From Sinorhizobium fredii USDA 257 (GTDB taxonomy: Bacteria > Pseudomonadota > Alphaproteobacteria > Rhizobiales > Rhizobiaceae), in the NCBI RefSeq assembly GCF_000265205.3, contig NC_018000.1:4216001-4280000 (forward strand): 64,000 nucleotides of DNA. The letters are read 5' to 3'. Below the pieces are notes generated by a model. The model worked only from the letters and a program-made list of their open reading frames with translations, searched no databases and had not been told where the DNA came from. The first letter of the stretch is position 1, and each line of letters opens with the position of its first letter. This document shows positions 1 through 7,992 of this stretch, in pieces. A program made the translations under genes and the position numbers.

Positions 1-86
1 CGACACAAGTTCTTCCAGATCGGCGTGCATATCGGTTCTGTTTAGCCGATTGATCTGACGGAAGGAACCGCCAAGCGCCGCATTTG
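1..86. other. left edge, no supported gene
   Basis: The bases between the window edge and the 3' end of the dacC-like gene hold no complete gene. A minus-strand ATG near position 30 opens an acidic peptide (MHADLEELVS) that runs off the edge. It has no visible ribosome-binding site, so I do not call it a gene start. Confidence 0.3.
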
Positions 87-1241
87 TCACAGCCAGAAGA
101 ACAGGAGTTCCTGAAGCGCATCGAGCGCACGGCTAGTGAGCGTGCCGGGTTCTACCGCCTCGGCCGTTTTGACCGGAACTTCCCTCAGCAGCTTGTCGCC
201 GTTCCAGAGTTTGACGACGCCCACTTGCTGACCGGCCGCCACCGGCGCTGCCAGTGGCCATTTATAGACGATCCTCGCCGTCAGCCGTTCCGGATTGTTG
301 ACCGGAAGCAGCAAATCGACCGGGCCGGCGGCAACCAGCGAGACACGAGACGCTGCGCCGCCATAGACGCTCGCTTCGCCGATCGTTTCGCCATTGGAGA
401 AAATGCGCCTTTTCTCGAAGTTCGTCATCGCCCAGTCGAGTACCCGGCGACTTTCTTCCGTCCGCTCCTTGTCGGTTTCGAGGCCGCCCATCGCCAGATA
501 GACCCGGCGGTCGCCGCGCTGCATCGATGCGGCAAGCGAGAAGCCGAAGCCCTCCGCAAACCCCGTCGCCAGCCCGTCGACACCGACATTGGCGGCAATC
601 AACGGGTTCTTGTTGCGCTGCAGGATCTTGTTCCATTCGAATTCCGGCTGCGCGTAGAGGCGATAGAAATCCGTATGCGCCTCGCGCAGATGGCGCGATA
701 GCGCCACGAGTTCGCGCATCGTGATCCTGTTTCCCGGATCCGGGAGGCCGGTTGCGTTCTTGAAGGTCGCAACCGGCATACCAAGTTCGCGCGCACGTGC
801 CGTCATCCGCTCGGCGAAGGCAGCCTCGCTGCCGGCCAGGCCCTCGGCGAGGATGATGCAGGCGTCATTCGCCAAGTGAACGATTGCACCTTGAACGAGG
901 TCCGCAACGCGGATCTGGGATTTGATAGCAGCAAACATTGTGGACGTGCCGGAGGGCGCGCCGCCCGTGCGCCAGGCATGTTCGGAGACCGGGAAAACCG
1001 TCTCGGGCGTCAGTTCCCCTTTGTCCAGAGCCTCGAAGACCACCTCCATGGCCATCAGCTTGGCAAGCGAGGCGGGCGGTACGGGCTCATCTTCGCCGCG
1101 GGCAAAGAGCACGGTCCCGGTTTCCGCGTCGATGAGATAGATCTGCTTCGCCTTCGTATCGAAGGCCGGCGTTTGCGCCGCCGCCTCCCCCTGAGCAATC
1201 GCGGCCAGGATGCCCACGATCGCGAACCACTTCATGCGCAT
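87..1241 (-). CDS. dacC: DacC-like serine-type D-Ala-D-Ala carboxypeptidase family protein with altered active-site motifs
   Basis: A 384-residue periplasmic protein of the low-molecular-mass penicillin-binding protein family (peptidase S11), whose members trim the terminal D-Ala from peptidoglycan stem peptides. An N-terminal signal peptide ends near AAAQ (residues 1-23). The nucleophile motif SLAK is present at residues 58-61 and a C-terminal PBP5-type beta domain follows. The other two catalytic motifs deviate. The SxN position reads LAN (in VHLANDA) and the KTG position reads ATG (in GVDGLATGF). Both readings were checked on the nucleotides. The protein may therefore be a weak or non-catalytic binder, or this may be how this rhizobial subfamily looks. 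It lies 66 bp downstream of rlpA in the same direction, so the two envelope genes are probably co-transcribed. Confidence 0.85.
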   Translation of the reverse strand: MRMKWFAIVGILAAIAQGEAAAQTPAFDTKAKQIYLIDAETGTVLFARGEDEPVPPASLAKLMAMEVVFEALDKGELTPETVFPVSEHAWRTGGAPSGTSTMFAAIKSQIRVADLVQGAIVHLANDACIILAEGLAGSEAAFAERMTARARELGMPVATFKNATGLPDPGNRITMRELVALSRHLREAHTDFYRLYAQPEFEWNKILQRNKNPLIAANVGVDGLATGFAEGFGFSLAASMQRGDRRVYLAMGGLETDKERTEESRRVLDWAMTNFEKRRIFSNGETIGEASVYGGAASRVSLVAAGPVDLLLPVNNPERLTARIVYKWPLAAPVAAGQQVGVVKLWNGDKLLREVPVKTAEAVEPGTLTSRALDALQELLFFWL

Positions 1242-1307
1242 GAGAAACTCCGGTTTCTACACGGGCATAGCAGCGCAGACACCCCCGTTCAACCGGCGTC
1301 AACAGGA

Positions 1308-2339
1308 TCAAATGGCGCCTTGCTGCCGCTTTGCATAGGCAAGGATCGACTCGGGCGTCAGCGGATTGGGGTCGACCATGATCGCTTCGAACGGCGAGGC
1401 CTTGTCGCTGACCCGCACTTCGACATAGGCCGCAGCATAGGCCAAGGTGCCGTCCGGCAGCGGGATCAATTCCGGTCTCTCGGTCGGGATCGGCCCGATC
1501 TCCGGCAGCAGCACGAACTCGGTCATCGAACGCGGCGTCGGAAAGCCTTGCGCCGGCGCGGCAAGGGCATTCACCGGGACTCCCGTGTCGAGCCGCGATT
1601 TGGCTGGGACAGTGACGGTGCCGAGGTCTTGCACCTGATTGCGCAACGGCTCGTTCGATGCGACCATGACACCCGTCGCGATCTGTCCTTCCGGCCTCAC
1701 ACCCGGGCTGCGATCGCCTTTGGTGACATAGGACGCCATAAGATAAGGCATGTCGTTGCCCTCGAGAGGTGCCCGGCCGACATATTGAACGCGGACCTTG
1801 GCACTTCCCTTGCGCTTGATGTCGAGCATGTCCGCCGTCTTCGACGATACATCGATGATCCGGCCGTATTCATAGGGACCGCGATCATTGACACGCACGA
1901 TAACCGAAGTGCCGTTCTCCATATTGGTGACGCGGGCATAGCTCGGCAGCGGGAAAGTCGGGTGCGCGGCCGAGAGGTGATACTTGTCGTAGACTTCGCC
2001 GTTAGCGGTCATGCGACCGTGAAAGGCCGACCCGTACCAGGACGCGACACCGGTCTTGTTATAGCCGAAATCCTCTTTCGGCTGATACCATCTGCCCTTG
2101 ACCTGATAGGCTTTGCCCACCTGATAGCGGCCGCCGCCCTTGGGGATGTTGCGGCCGGTGGCGACCCGGGGGCTGGCTTTGACCCCATAGACGGATTCGG
2201 CGAAGTACTCCGTGCTTCGCGACTTAGTCGTCTTGACACTGGATGCCGATCCGCAAGCGGCAAGTGCCGCGCACAGTAATGGAACGGCTGCGAGCCGTAT
2301 TCCCCCCGCAAGGTATGCCGCTTTTCTATCGGAAGTCAT
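1308..2339 (-). CDS. rlpA: RlpA-family septal-ring lipoprotein (double-psi beta-barrel)
   Basis: A 343-residue lipoprotein. The start at 2339 (MTSDRKAAYLAGG) was chosen because it places a hydrophobic signal with the lipobox LAAC right behind it. Longer in-frame starts exist but add a non-signal-like extension. The central part (GVASWYGSAFHGRMTANGE ... RVNDRGPYEYGRIIDVS) is the typical RlpA double-psi beta-barrel with the conserved Asp in VNDRGP. No SPOR motif is obvious at the C terminus, which is Pro-rich and low in complexity. RlpA proteins of known activity are lytic transglycosylases acting on glycan strands lacking stem peptides. Whether this one is active is inference. It is the first gene of a likely rlpA-dacC unit. 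Confidence 0.88.
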   Translation of the reverse strand: MTSDRKAAYLAGGIRLAAVPLLCAALAACGSASSVKTTKSRSTEYFAESVYGVKASPRVATGRNIPKGGGRYQVGKAYQVKGRWYQPKEDFGYNKTGVASWYGSAFHGRMTANGEVYDKYHLSAAHPTFPLPSYARVTNMENGTSVIVRVNDRGPYEYGRIIDVSSKTADMLDIKRKGSAKVRVQYVGRAPLEGNDMPYLMASYVTKGDRSPGVRPEGQIATGVMVASNEPLRNQVQDLGTVTVPAKSRLDTGVPVNALAAPAQGFPTPRSMTEFVLLPEIGPIPTERPELIPLPDGTLAYAAAYVEVRVSDKASPFEAIMVDPNPLTPESILAYAKRQQGAI

Positions 2340-2628
2340 CTGTCCCACAAGATCATTCGCAAAGCCGCACTCGAAACAATCCGCACGAGCCCCCGCGGAC
2401 ATTTCGATGTTCCAAAAAAGAACAATCGAGTAATCATGACAACAACAAGGCGAAATTGCGAATTGGATGGCGAAGACGCGATGCAAATCTCGCGTTATGG
2501 TTTATAAAGAGTAAAGCGCCGAAGCGGCACGCCGGCCAATGCCACCCCTGCGCAGTCCAATAAAATCATGCCGCCGCGCATCCTAAATCTTGCAAAGGCT
2601 TCCTGCTTCGGGCAATAACGCGCTGCCC

Positions 2629-2718
2629 GGAGGAGTGGCCGAGCGGTTTAAGGCACCGGTCTTGAAAACCGGCGTGCGTGAAAGCGTACCGTGGGTTCGA
2701 ATCCCACCTCCTCCGCCA
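2629..2718 (+). tRNA. tRNA-Ser (anticodon UGA)
   Basis: A 90-nt gene with a 7-bp acceptor stem (GGAGGAG with CTCCTCC), G discriminator and encoded CCA at 2716-2718. The anticodon loop CTTGAAA gives anticodon TGA. There is the long variable arm of class II tRNAs and a T-loop GGTTCGAATCC. The decayed accessory genes begin just after its 3' end, as is common at tRNA integration sites. Confidence 0.97.
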
Positions 2719-2869
2719 TTTCCTCATTTTTGCCTCCCCTGCCCCATTTCTCAAATCGAGTACAAGGCGCATTATCGCCCCCGCCATGAAGGGGAAGGAT
2801 CACAGCGAGCCGCCAACCGATTGCCGGGCCAGCGCTCAACGGCAAGCTCGGCAACATGAGCCCACGGCC

Positions 2870-3099
2870 ATGACCCGCGAACCGCCGACAGCCGAGCAGA
2901 TAGCCGGGATGATCGGCGAAATCCGCCGGCACGGTTTAGGACCGGCGGCGATAGCGCGCGAGGCGGGGATATCGAGGGATATTTATAGGATTGAGCAGGG
3001 CAACTCCGCGCGACCTCTTACGAAACCGTGCGCAAGCTTGAGGCGCTGCGGGATAGGGTATCGGCGAGCAACGATAACAGAATGCTCCGTGCTTACTAA
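2870..3099 (+). pseudogene. frameshifted Cro/C1-type helix-turn-helix gene
   Basis: From the ATG at 2870 the protein reads MTREPPTAEQIAGMIGEI and then a helix-turn-helix core (AIAREAGISRDIYRIEQGNSARP). Around position 3015 the similarity moves to another frame (YETVRKLEALRDRVSASN), which ends at a TAA at 3097-3099. Adding one base near 3015 would rebuild a ~76-residue small DNA-binding protein, so this looks like a one-base deletion in a phage- or island-type regulator. It starts about 150 bp behind tRNA-Ser. It could be a sequencing error, but the neighbouring remnants favour decay. Confidence 0.6.
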
Positions 3100-3652
3100 A
3101 CTTCATCAAAGTCACCCTCGTTGTCCTCAAGAGTAGCCTCAAGGCGTTGGAGCCTCGTGGCGACCCAAGGGTCCTCAGGCCTTGCACCTGCCAGACGTCG
3201 GATCGTTGTGTGCACAATACAAGCATCAAAGAGTTCATCGAGCGAGGTTCGCTTTGCTCTGTAGCCTGGCGGCATAAACAAAGCTGCCAACGTTGAGAGT
3301 GCCTCCAGAAAGTCGAGCTGCGCCGTGAGCGCGGTGCGCAATTCGCCGTCTCAGCGATCCGTGTTTGAAATCACGCAAATCGCTTCCACGTTTGGCAACC
3401 GCCTGACCGCCGTGCGCCGTCCAGCACCGCATCTCGATACCGAGGTAGCTCGCGGGAGAGCAAGGCTTGGGTTTCCTGCCGATCGAACACCTCGTTTCCT
3501 CTCGCAGGAGAGTGTTTTGCTGGGCCGTGAGCGAAGAGATGTTTGCGCAAGATCCACGGAACCAAGACGAGATCTCCGGCGGCTATCAAGGCTTCGATTG
3601 CGGCTCTAAGCCTAGCAACATGTTCGCTGTTGCGGTGCCCAAACCGGTACAA
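3096..3652 (-). pseudogene. decayed unknown gene (frameshift plus internal stop)
   Basis: On the minus strand a readable protein starts at 3652 (MYRFGHRNSEHVARLRAAIE). It shifts frame near 3430 to RRLPNVEAICVISNTDR, meets a TGA at 3351-3353, and continues in the same frame (DGELRTALTAQLDFLEALS ... EDNEGDFDEV) to a stop at 3096. Joined, the pieces would give about 185 residues. I do not recognise the family. The alternative is that only the last 81 codons (TTG start at 3341) are a gene. Its 3' end overlaps the end of the broken HTH gene by a few bases. Confidence 0.3.
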
Positions 3653-3801
3653 AGCAGCCCGCCGCGTCGTCGGCCAGCATATTCGTTGCGTCGCGGCCGA
3701 CCAACCAATCTGTCTGTCTCAAAGGAATGTTGCACTTCAATTTAGCAGACCGATAAAAATCGCCCGAATACGGACACGGCAAGCGCCAGCGCGTACAGCC
3801 G

Positions 3802-4104
3802 CTAGAAGTTAAAGTAGATGGTGACGCCCGATCGCCGGTGGTAGCGGTGATAGTGGCGGTAGTTGGAGTACCCGTAATGGCGAGGGTAGCAGTGACCGTA
3901 ATATCGGCAAGAACGGCGCGCGTAACGTCTATTCCAGTGACGTTCCGCGCGCCAATGGCGGTGACGTCGGTGATTGACTTGCTCGACGGCGTCAGCCTGC
4001 ACTTGCGCGGGTTTCGGCACGAAAATGGGTGCGGCGCTTAGCGGCAAGGCAAAAGACGCGGCCAGAATTGTGGCTGTGAGGGCCGATAAGAGCTTACTCA
4101 TCAT
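3802..4104 (-). CDS. small secreted His/Tyr/Arg-rich protein
   Basis: A 100-residue protein with a clear signal peptide (MMSKLLSALTATILAASFAL, cleavage near SAA-P). The mature part becomes very rich in Arg, His and Tyr (RRHRHW, RYYGHCYPRHYGYSNYRHYHRYHRR) and ends GVTIYFNF. Such short exported basic proteins are common in Rhizobiales; function is not known. A strong Shine-Dalgarno (GAGGAGG) sits 6 nt upstream of the first ATG. It lies inside the accessory-looking patch but appears intact. Confidence 0.7.
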   Translation of the reverse strand: MMSKLLSALTATILAASFALPLSAAPIFVPKPAQVQADAVEQVNHRRHRHWRAERHWNRRYARRSCRYYGHCYPRHYGYSNYRHYHRYHRRSGVTIYFNF

Positions 4105-4274
4105 GGTATCCTCCTCGGTGGCTATCAGAGTGCGCCAGGGAGGCTGAACTGCGGATGAACGGCTGCTCTTGAGGTTGACCTGCTGCGAGCAATGCGGCGT
4201 GCGGGGTCGGTGTGCTGATATCCGGAACCTCCCCGCCCGTTGTCGGTTCCTCCTTTCTCAACAGGAGAAACAAC

Positions 4275-4517
4275 ATGGCCAACGACGAACTGAGCGCCGG
4301 CTTCACCGGGACGCCGACCGAACCGCCCACTGGTGTCCGAAAGGTAGCGAAGACAGCCACCGACGCAGTGAGCCGCGAAGCAAACGCTGTGGTGGTCGGG
4401 GCCGCGGATCACCCATACACCGCAACTGGCTTGGCGCTCACAGTCGGCCTCGCCTTCGCGATCGGTTATGTTTTGGGCCGATCGTCAGTCGACAACGGGC
4501 GGAGTTACTGGCGATAG
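4275..4517 (+). CDS. small C-terminally anchored membrane protein (ElaB/YqjD-like layout)
   Basis: An 80-residue protein. The start at 4275 is preceded by AGGAGA; an upstream in-frame ATG at 4212 lacks such a site. The first 50 residues are hydrophilic (TPTEPPTGVRKVAKTATDAV). Residues ~52-72 form one transmembrane helix (ATGLALTVGLAFAIGYVLGR) with a short charged tail. The layout resembles ElaB/YqjD/DUF883 ribosome-associated inner-membrane proteins, but the similarity is by architecture only. Confidence 0.65.
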   Translation: MANDELSAGFTGTPTEPPTGVRKVAKTATDAVSREANAVVVGAADHPYTATGLALTVGLAFAIGYVLGRSSVDNGRSYWR

Positions 4518-4788
4518 ACGCCGCGCGAGACAAAAAGAGTACGGCGGGCCGGCGCGCTGCTTGTGTAGGCGCAAGTTGTGCTCGCGCCGGCCATAGGCAA
4601 CTCAGAAATCGCCAGAGAATCTCGAAAAACTCACCTCGCCGCCAGGTCGTGTATGTCAACCAATCCATCGCGCCACGTTCTCTGTTGCAGCGGAGGCACG
4701 CGAGCGCAACGTTGTCGCGGCGCTTGCTTCCTCCCTCAGCGCGCCGCTCGAGGTGCTCGATCGTCTCAGCGTCGAGTGGCAGGAGCCT
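4438..4788 (-). pseudogene. N-terminally truncated HNH endonuclease fragment
   Basis: The minus-strand frame below position 4788 carries the second half of an HNH nuclease domain: DAETIEHLERRAEGG, then DNVALACLRCNRERGAMDWL. This contains the His of the HNH core (EHL), the Asn (DN) and the CxxC zinc pair. The upstream half with the first CxxC is absent, because the frame runs antiparallel into the DUF1476 gene without recognisable sequence. The frame also runs through the 3' end of the plus-strand small membrane gene before its stop at 4438. I read this as a remnant rather than a working nuclease. Confidence 0.5.
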
Positions 4789-5104
4789 AGCTGTTCTGGA
4801 CTTGCTCGATCGCCTGCGCCAGAAATTCCAGCATACGAACGCGGATCTCGCCTTCCGACTGAGGCACTCCGGCCGCATCGAAGTCAGCCTTGATCTTGCG
4901 CACGACATCTTCGTGGCCCGCTTCCTCGAAATCGGCGGCAATGACGTCCCGGGCATAGGCTTCCGGGTCCGACTTATTCAGGAGACCTGCGGCCCAAAGG
5001 CCGAGCTGCCTGTTGCGCCGTGCCAAGGCCTTGAACCTCAACTCTTCGTCCAGCGCAAACTTCGCCTCGAAGGCCTTCTCGCGATCCTGCATCGTCGTCA
5101 TCAA
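4787..5104 (-). CDS. DUF1476 protein, ATP synthase zeta-type inhibitor
   Basis: A 105-residue acidic helical protein (MQDREKAFEAKFALDEELRF ... RRNRQLGLWAAGLL) of the DUF1476 family. In Paracoccus and relatives this family is the zeta subunit, which binds F1-ATPase and blocks ATP hydrolysis. The conserved N-terminal stretch and the core (DVIAADFEEAGHEDVVRKI) are present at full family length. It stands alone, divergent from purC, with 221 bp between them. The inhibitor role is taken from the family; nothing here tests it. ATG at 5104 and another three codons in are both possible starts. Confidence 0.82.
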   Translation of the reverse strand: MMTTMQDREKAFEAKFALDEELRFKALARRNRQLGLWAAGLLNKSDPEAYARDVIAADFEEAGHEDVVRKIKADFDAAGVPQSEGEIRVRMLEFLAQAIEQVQNS

Positions 5105-5325
5105 TCGGTCTCCCTGAAGTTCCTAGCGAGCATTCTCGCACAATCCAGTGCGCGGGTGAAAGAGCTACGTGCTTTTTCGTCTTTGGTGACTTTCATGATA
5201 CCCTAATCTAATTCGGGGGACTGAAAGATACGCCGATTGTGAAATGCGTTCTTTTCAGATATGGACCCGCTGAGAAAATTCCAAATGCGCGACCCAAGAG
5301 CGCCAACAACCACAGAGACAAGTCC

Positions 5326-6090
5326 ATGAATCGTCGCCGCCGTATCTACGAGGGCAAGGCCAAGATCCTTTATGAGGGCCCGGAACCGGGCACGCTGATC
5401 CAGTTCTTCAAGGATGATGCGACCGCCTTCAACAAGAAGAAACATGACGTCATCGACGGCAAGGGCGTGCTCAACAACCGGATTTCCGAGTACATCTTCA
5501 CCCATCTGAACAAGATCGGCATTCCGACTCACTTCATTCGCCGACTCAACATGCGCGAGCAACTGATCAAGGAAGTGGAGATCATTCCGCTCGAGATCGT
5601 CGTGCGCAACGTTGCCGCCGGCTCGCTCGCAAAGCGTCTCGGCATCGAGGAAGGCACGGTGCTGCCGCGCTCGATCATCGAGTTCTATTATAAGGCCGAT
5701 GCGCTCGACGACCCGATGGTGTCGGAAGAGCACATCACCGCCTTCGGCTGGGCAAGCCCGCAGGAACTCGACGATATCATGGCGCTCGCCATCCGCATCA
5801 ACGACTTCCTTTCCGGCCTTTTCCTCGGCGTCGGCATCCAGCTCGTCGACTTTAAGATCGAGTGCGGCCGCCTCTACGAAGGCGACATGATGCGCATCAT
5901 CCTGGCCGATGAGATTTCGCCCGACAGCTGCCGCCTGTGGGACGTCGAAACCAAGGAAAAGATGGACAAGGATCGGTTCCGCCGAGACATGGGCGGGCTG
6001 GTCGAGGCCTATCAGGAAGTGGCCCGCCGTCTCGGCATCATCAACGAGAACGAGCCGCCGCGCGGTTCCGGCCCAGTGCTCGTCAAATAG
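5326..6090 (+). CDS. purC: phosphoribosylaminoimidazole-succinocarboxamide synthase (SAICAR synthetase)
   Basis: A 254-residue enzyme of de novo purine synthesis. It joins CAIR with aspartate using ATP to give SAICAR. The start [18 protein letters not shown] was chosen because it is the usual alphaproteobacterial PurC N terminus; an upstream in-frame ATG at 5239 adds unlike sequence. Family signatures include [16 protein letters not shown], the substrate-binding region, and LVDFKIECG. It is followed by purS after 33 bp and by purQ after a 126-bp gap, forming a purC-purS-purQ unit. The third partner of the FGAM synthase, purL, lies 3.2 kb further on. Confidence 0.98.
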   Translation: MNRRRRIYEGKAKILYEGPEPGTLIQFFKDDATAFNKKKHDVIDGKGVLNNRISEYIFTHLNKIGIPTHFIRRLNMREQLIKEVEIIPLEIVVRNVAAGSLAKRLGIEEGTVLPRSIIEFYYKADALDDPMVSEEHITAFGWASPQELDDIMALAIRINDFLSGLFLGVGIQLVDFKIECGRLYEGDMMRIILADEISPDSCRLWDVETKEKMDKDRFRRDMGGLVEAYQEVARRLGIINENEPPRGSGPVLVK

Positions 6091-6123
6091 TGATGCTGGT
6101 CAAGTAATTTTCGGAGATAGCAA

Positions 6124-6366
6124 GTGATCAAGGCACGCGTAACCGTGACGCTGAAGAATGGTGTTTTGGATCCGCAGGGCAAGGCCATCGAGGGGGCGCT
6201 GGGGGCGCTTGGCTTCGACGGCATCGGCCAGGTCCGCCAGGGCAAGGTGTTCGACCTGCAGCTCGAGACAGCGGACAAGGCCAAGGCCGAAGCAGAGCTC
6301 AAGGCCATGTGCGAAAAGCTGCTCGCCAACACCGTGATTGAAAACTACAGCATCTCCCTCGCCTGA
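6124..6366 (+). CDS. purS: phosphoribosylformylglycinamidine synthase subunit PurS
   Basis: An 80-residue protein (MIKARVTVTLKNGVLDPQGK ... VIENYSISLA) with the whole PurS fold. It bridges PurQ and PurL in the three-part FGAM synthase found in organisms with small PurL, and is thought to help ammonia pass between them. It sits 33 bp behind purC with an AGATAGCAAG leader, so it is co-transcribed. Confidence 0.97.
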   Translation: MIKARVTVTLKNGVLDPQGKAIEGALGALGFDGIGQVRQGKVFDLQLETADKAKAEAELKAMCEKLLANTVIENYSISLA

Positions 6367-6492
6367 GGGCGGGCATTTTGCGCCGGCGGCCTCGCACGGA
6401 CAGTCATCCGTACGGTCCTCCGGCGTCTGCAATGCACTGAAAATCGCCTCACGCCGCAGAGGCCGCGGGGCCAAGGCAAGGTATCTACGCCC

Positions 6493-7164
6493 ATGAAGTC
6501 AGCCGTCGTTCAGCTTCCAGGCCTCAACCGTGATCGCGACATGATCGCGGCGCTCACGAAGATCTCCGGCAAGGCTCCGGTGACCGTATGGCAGACCGAG
6601 ACGGAAATTCCGGATGTCGACCTGATCGTCATTCCCGGCGGCTTTTCCTACGGTGACTACCTGCGCTGCGGTGCGATTGCCGCACGCATGCCGGTGATGC
6701 AGGCAATCAAATCCAAGGCCGAGCAAGGCGTGCGCGTCCTCGGCGTCTGCAACGGTTTCCAGATCCTCGTCGAAGCGGGTCTGCTGCCCGGCGCACTGAT
6801 GCGCAATGCCTCGCTGAAATTCGTCTGCCGCGAGGTGAAGCTCGAAGTCGTCAATGCCGATACGGATTTCACGCGTGCCTATGCCGAGGGCCAGGTGATC
6901 CGCAGCCCTGTCGCGCACCACGACGGCAACTATTTCGCCGACGCCGAAACGTTGAAGGCGGTCGAGGGCAATGGCCAGGTCGTCTTCCGCTATACCGAGG
7001 ACACCAATCCGAACGGCTCGATCAACGACATTGCCGGCGTGATGAACGACAGGGGCAATGTTCTTGGCATGATGCCGCATCCGGAAAACCTCATCGAGGT
7101 CGCCCATGGCGGCTCGGACGGTCGCGGCATCTTCGCCTCGGCGCTCGATGTAATCGCTGCTTAA
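6493..7164 (+). CDS. purQ: phosphoribosylformylglycinamidine synthase subunit PurQ (glutaminase)
   Basis: A 223-residue class I glutamine amidotransferase that supplies ammonia for FGAM synthesis. The nucleophile elbow is [11 protein letters not shown] with Cys near residue 86. The His/Glu pair is in [16 protein letters not shown] near residue 200, and an oxyanion-type [12 protein letters not shown] lies near residue 40. Its length is normal. It is last in the purCSQ unit; the next gene is 53 bp away and unrelated. Confidence 0.97.
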   Translation: MKSAVVQLPGLNRDRDMIAALTKISGKAPVTVWQTETEIPDVDLIVIPGGFSYGDYLRCGAIAARMPVMQAIKSKAEQGVRVLGVCNGFQILVEAGLLPGALMRNASLKFVCREVKLEVVNADTDFTRAYAEGQVIRSPVAHHDGNYFADAETLKAVEGNGQVVFRYTEDTNPNGSINDIAGVMNDRGNVLGMMPHPENLIEVAHGGSDGRGIFASALDVIAA

Positions 7165-7217
7165 CCTTATCGCTGCTAGATGGCGGCATCGATCGTCCCC
7201 CGTGTCCGAGGCCGCCT

Positions 7218-7625
7218 ATGCCATCCATGAACCGCAGACATTTCAACGCTCTTGGCTGCGCTGCCGCAAGCCTCCTGCTCGTCGCCGGCTGTCAATCCAA
7301 TCCCCCGGCCTCCCCGCCCGCGAGTTCCGCCGCTTTGCCGACGATGGAGCGCATCGCGCTTGGCGCCAATGGCTGCTGGTTCAAGTCGGGCGACGCGGCC
7401 TTCAAGGCCTATCGTCTTGCGCCGGAACTCAACTCCTTCTCGGGCCGCCCGCGCATCCTGATCGTGCCACGCAAGTCGCCCGAGTCGCGCCCCCTCGCCG
7501 TCATCGAGGCCGAAGGGCACCCTGCCCGCCTGCAGGCTTTCGGCCCGCTTCTCAGCGAGCCGGTGGGCACACGGATTGCGTCGGACGTCCGGCGCTGGGC
7601 CGCCGGCGGCCAAGGCTGTGGTTAA
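7218..7625 (+). CDS. small putative lipoprotein, unknown function
   Basis: A 135-residue protein with a lipoprotein signal: basic start MPSMNRRHF, hydrophobic ASLLLVAGC lipobox, then a low-complexity linker SNPPASPPASSAALP. The mature part (ERIALGANGCWFKSGDAAFK ... WAAGGQGCG) has two further cysteines that could pair. An internal ATG at 7227 is an equally good start. I do not recognise a family beyond rhizobial hypothetical lipoproteins. It sits just behind purQ and may be read from the same transcript. Confidence 0.7.
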   Translation: MPSMNRRHFNALGCAAASLLLVAGCQSNPPASPPASSAALPTMERIALGANGCWFKSGDAAFKAYRLAPELNSFSGRPRILIVPRKSPESRPLAVIEAEGHPARLQAFGPLLSEPVGTRIASDVRRWAAGGQGCG

Positions 7626-7676
7626 CTTAGACAAATCTCCCGCGTCCCCGCCTAGCCTTCGCTGTGTGCCGGGTGG

Positions 7677-7910
7677 CTAACGCCAGAACGGAATGGCGGC
7701 CTCTCGCCGGGCCTCCGCCTCGGTGACGCCGATATCCTTGAGCTGGTCGACGCTCAAATCGCCAAGCTCCAGACGGCTGCGCCTCTTGGCGGCTAAAGTG
7801 CAATAGGCACGCCAGAGCCGAGCCAGAATATTCTCGTCACCAGGCGAAGCCCGAAACGCGGAGTTCTTGGTCCTTTGCGGTGACAATCGGATTGTATCAA
7901 TTGTACTCAT
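7677..7910 (-). CDS. DUF1127 domain small protein
   Basis: A 77-residue protein whose C-terminal 45 residues are a typical DUF1127 domain (LWRAYCTLAAKRRSRLELGDL, then LSVDQLKDIGVTEAEARREA and FWR). Small Arg-rich DUF1127 proteins in alphaproteobacteria act as RNA-binding or phosphate/stress-related factors in the few studied cases. Nothing in this sequence fixes the role here. Divergent from the MocR-type regulator with an 82-bp shared upstream region, so it is a natural candidate target. Confidence 0.85.
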   Translation of the reverse strand: MSTIDTIRLSPQRTKNSAFRASPGDENILARLWRAYCTLAAKRRSRLELGDLSVDQLKDIGVTEAEARREAAIPFWR

Positions 7911-7950
7911 TGCATTGACCTGTGTGCCGTTTAAGTCTTGTCTTGTTGTA

Positions 7951-7990
7951 ATAATTGACAGGGCAATCGTGGCAATATAGATAATTGTCA
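7951..7990 (+). promoter_or_regulatory. candidate promoter of the MocR-type gene with paired 10-mers
   Basis: TTGACA at 7955-7960 is followed by a 17-bp spacer and TAGATA at 7978-7983, a good vegetative promoter. The 10-mers ATAATTGACA (7951-7960) and ATAATTGTCA (7981-7990) differ by one base and are 30 bp apart, which would suit an operator on one DNA face. The predicted start of transcription (about 7990) is only a few bases before the ATG at 7993. Confidence 0.5.
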
Positions 7991-7992
7991 CC

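Noticed and set aside
876..2279. 467-codon plus-strand frame across dacC and rlpA
   Set aside because: Antisense to two recognisable genes and with Arg/Gly/His-rich composition typical of reverse reading of GC-rich genes.
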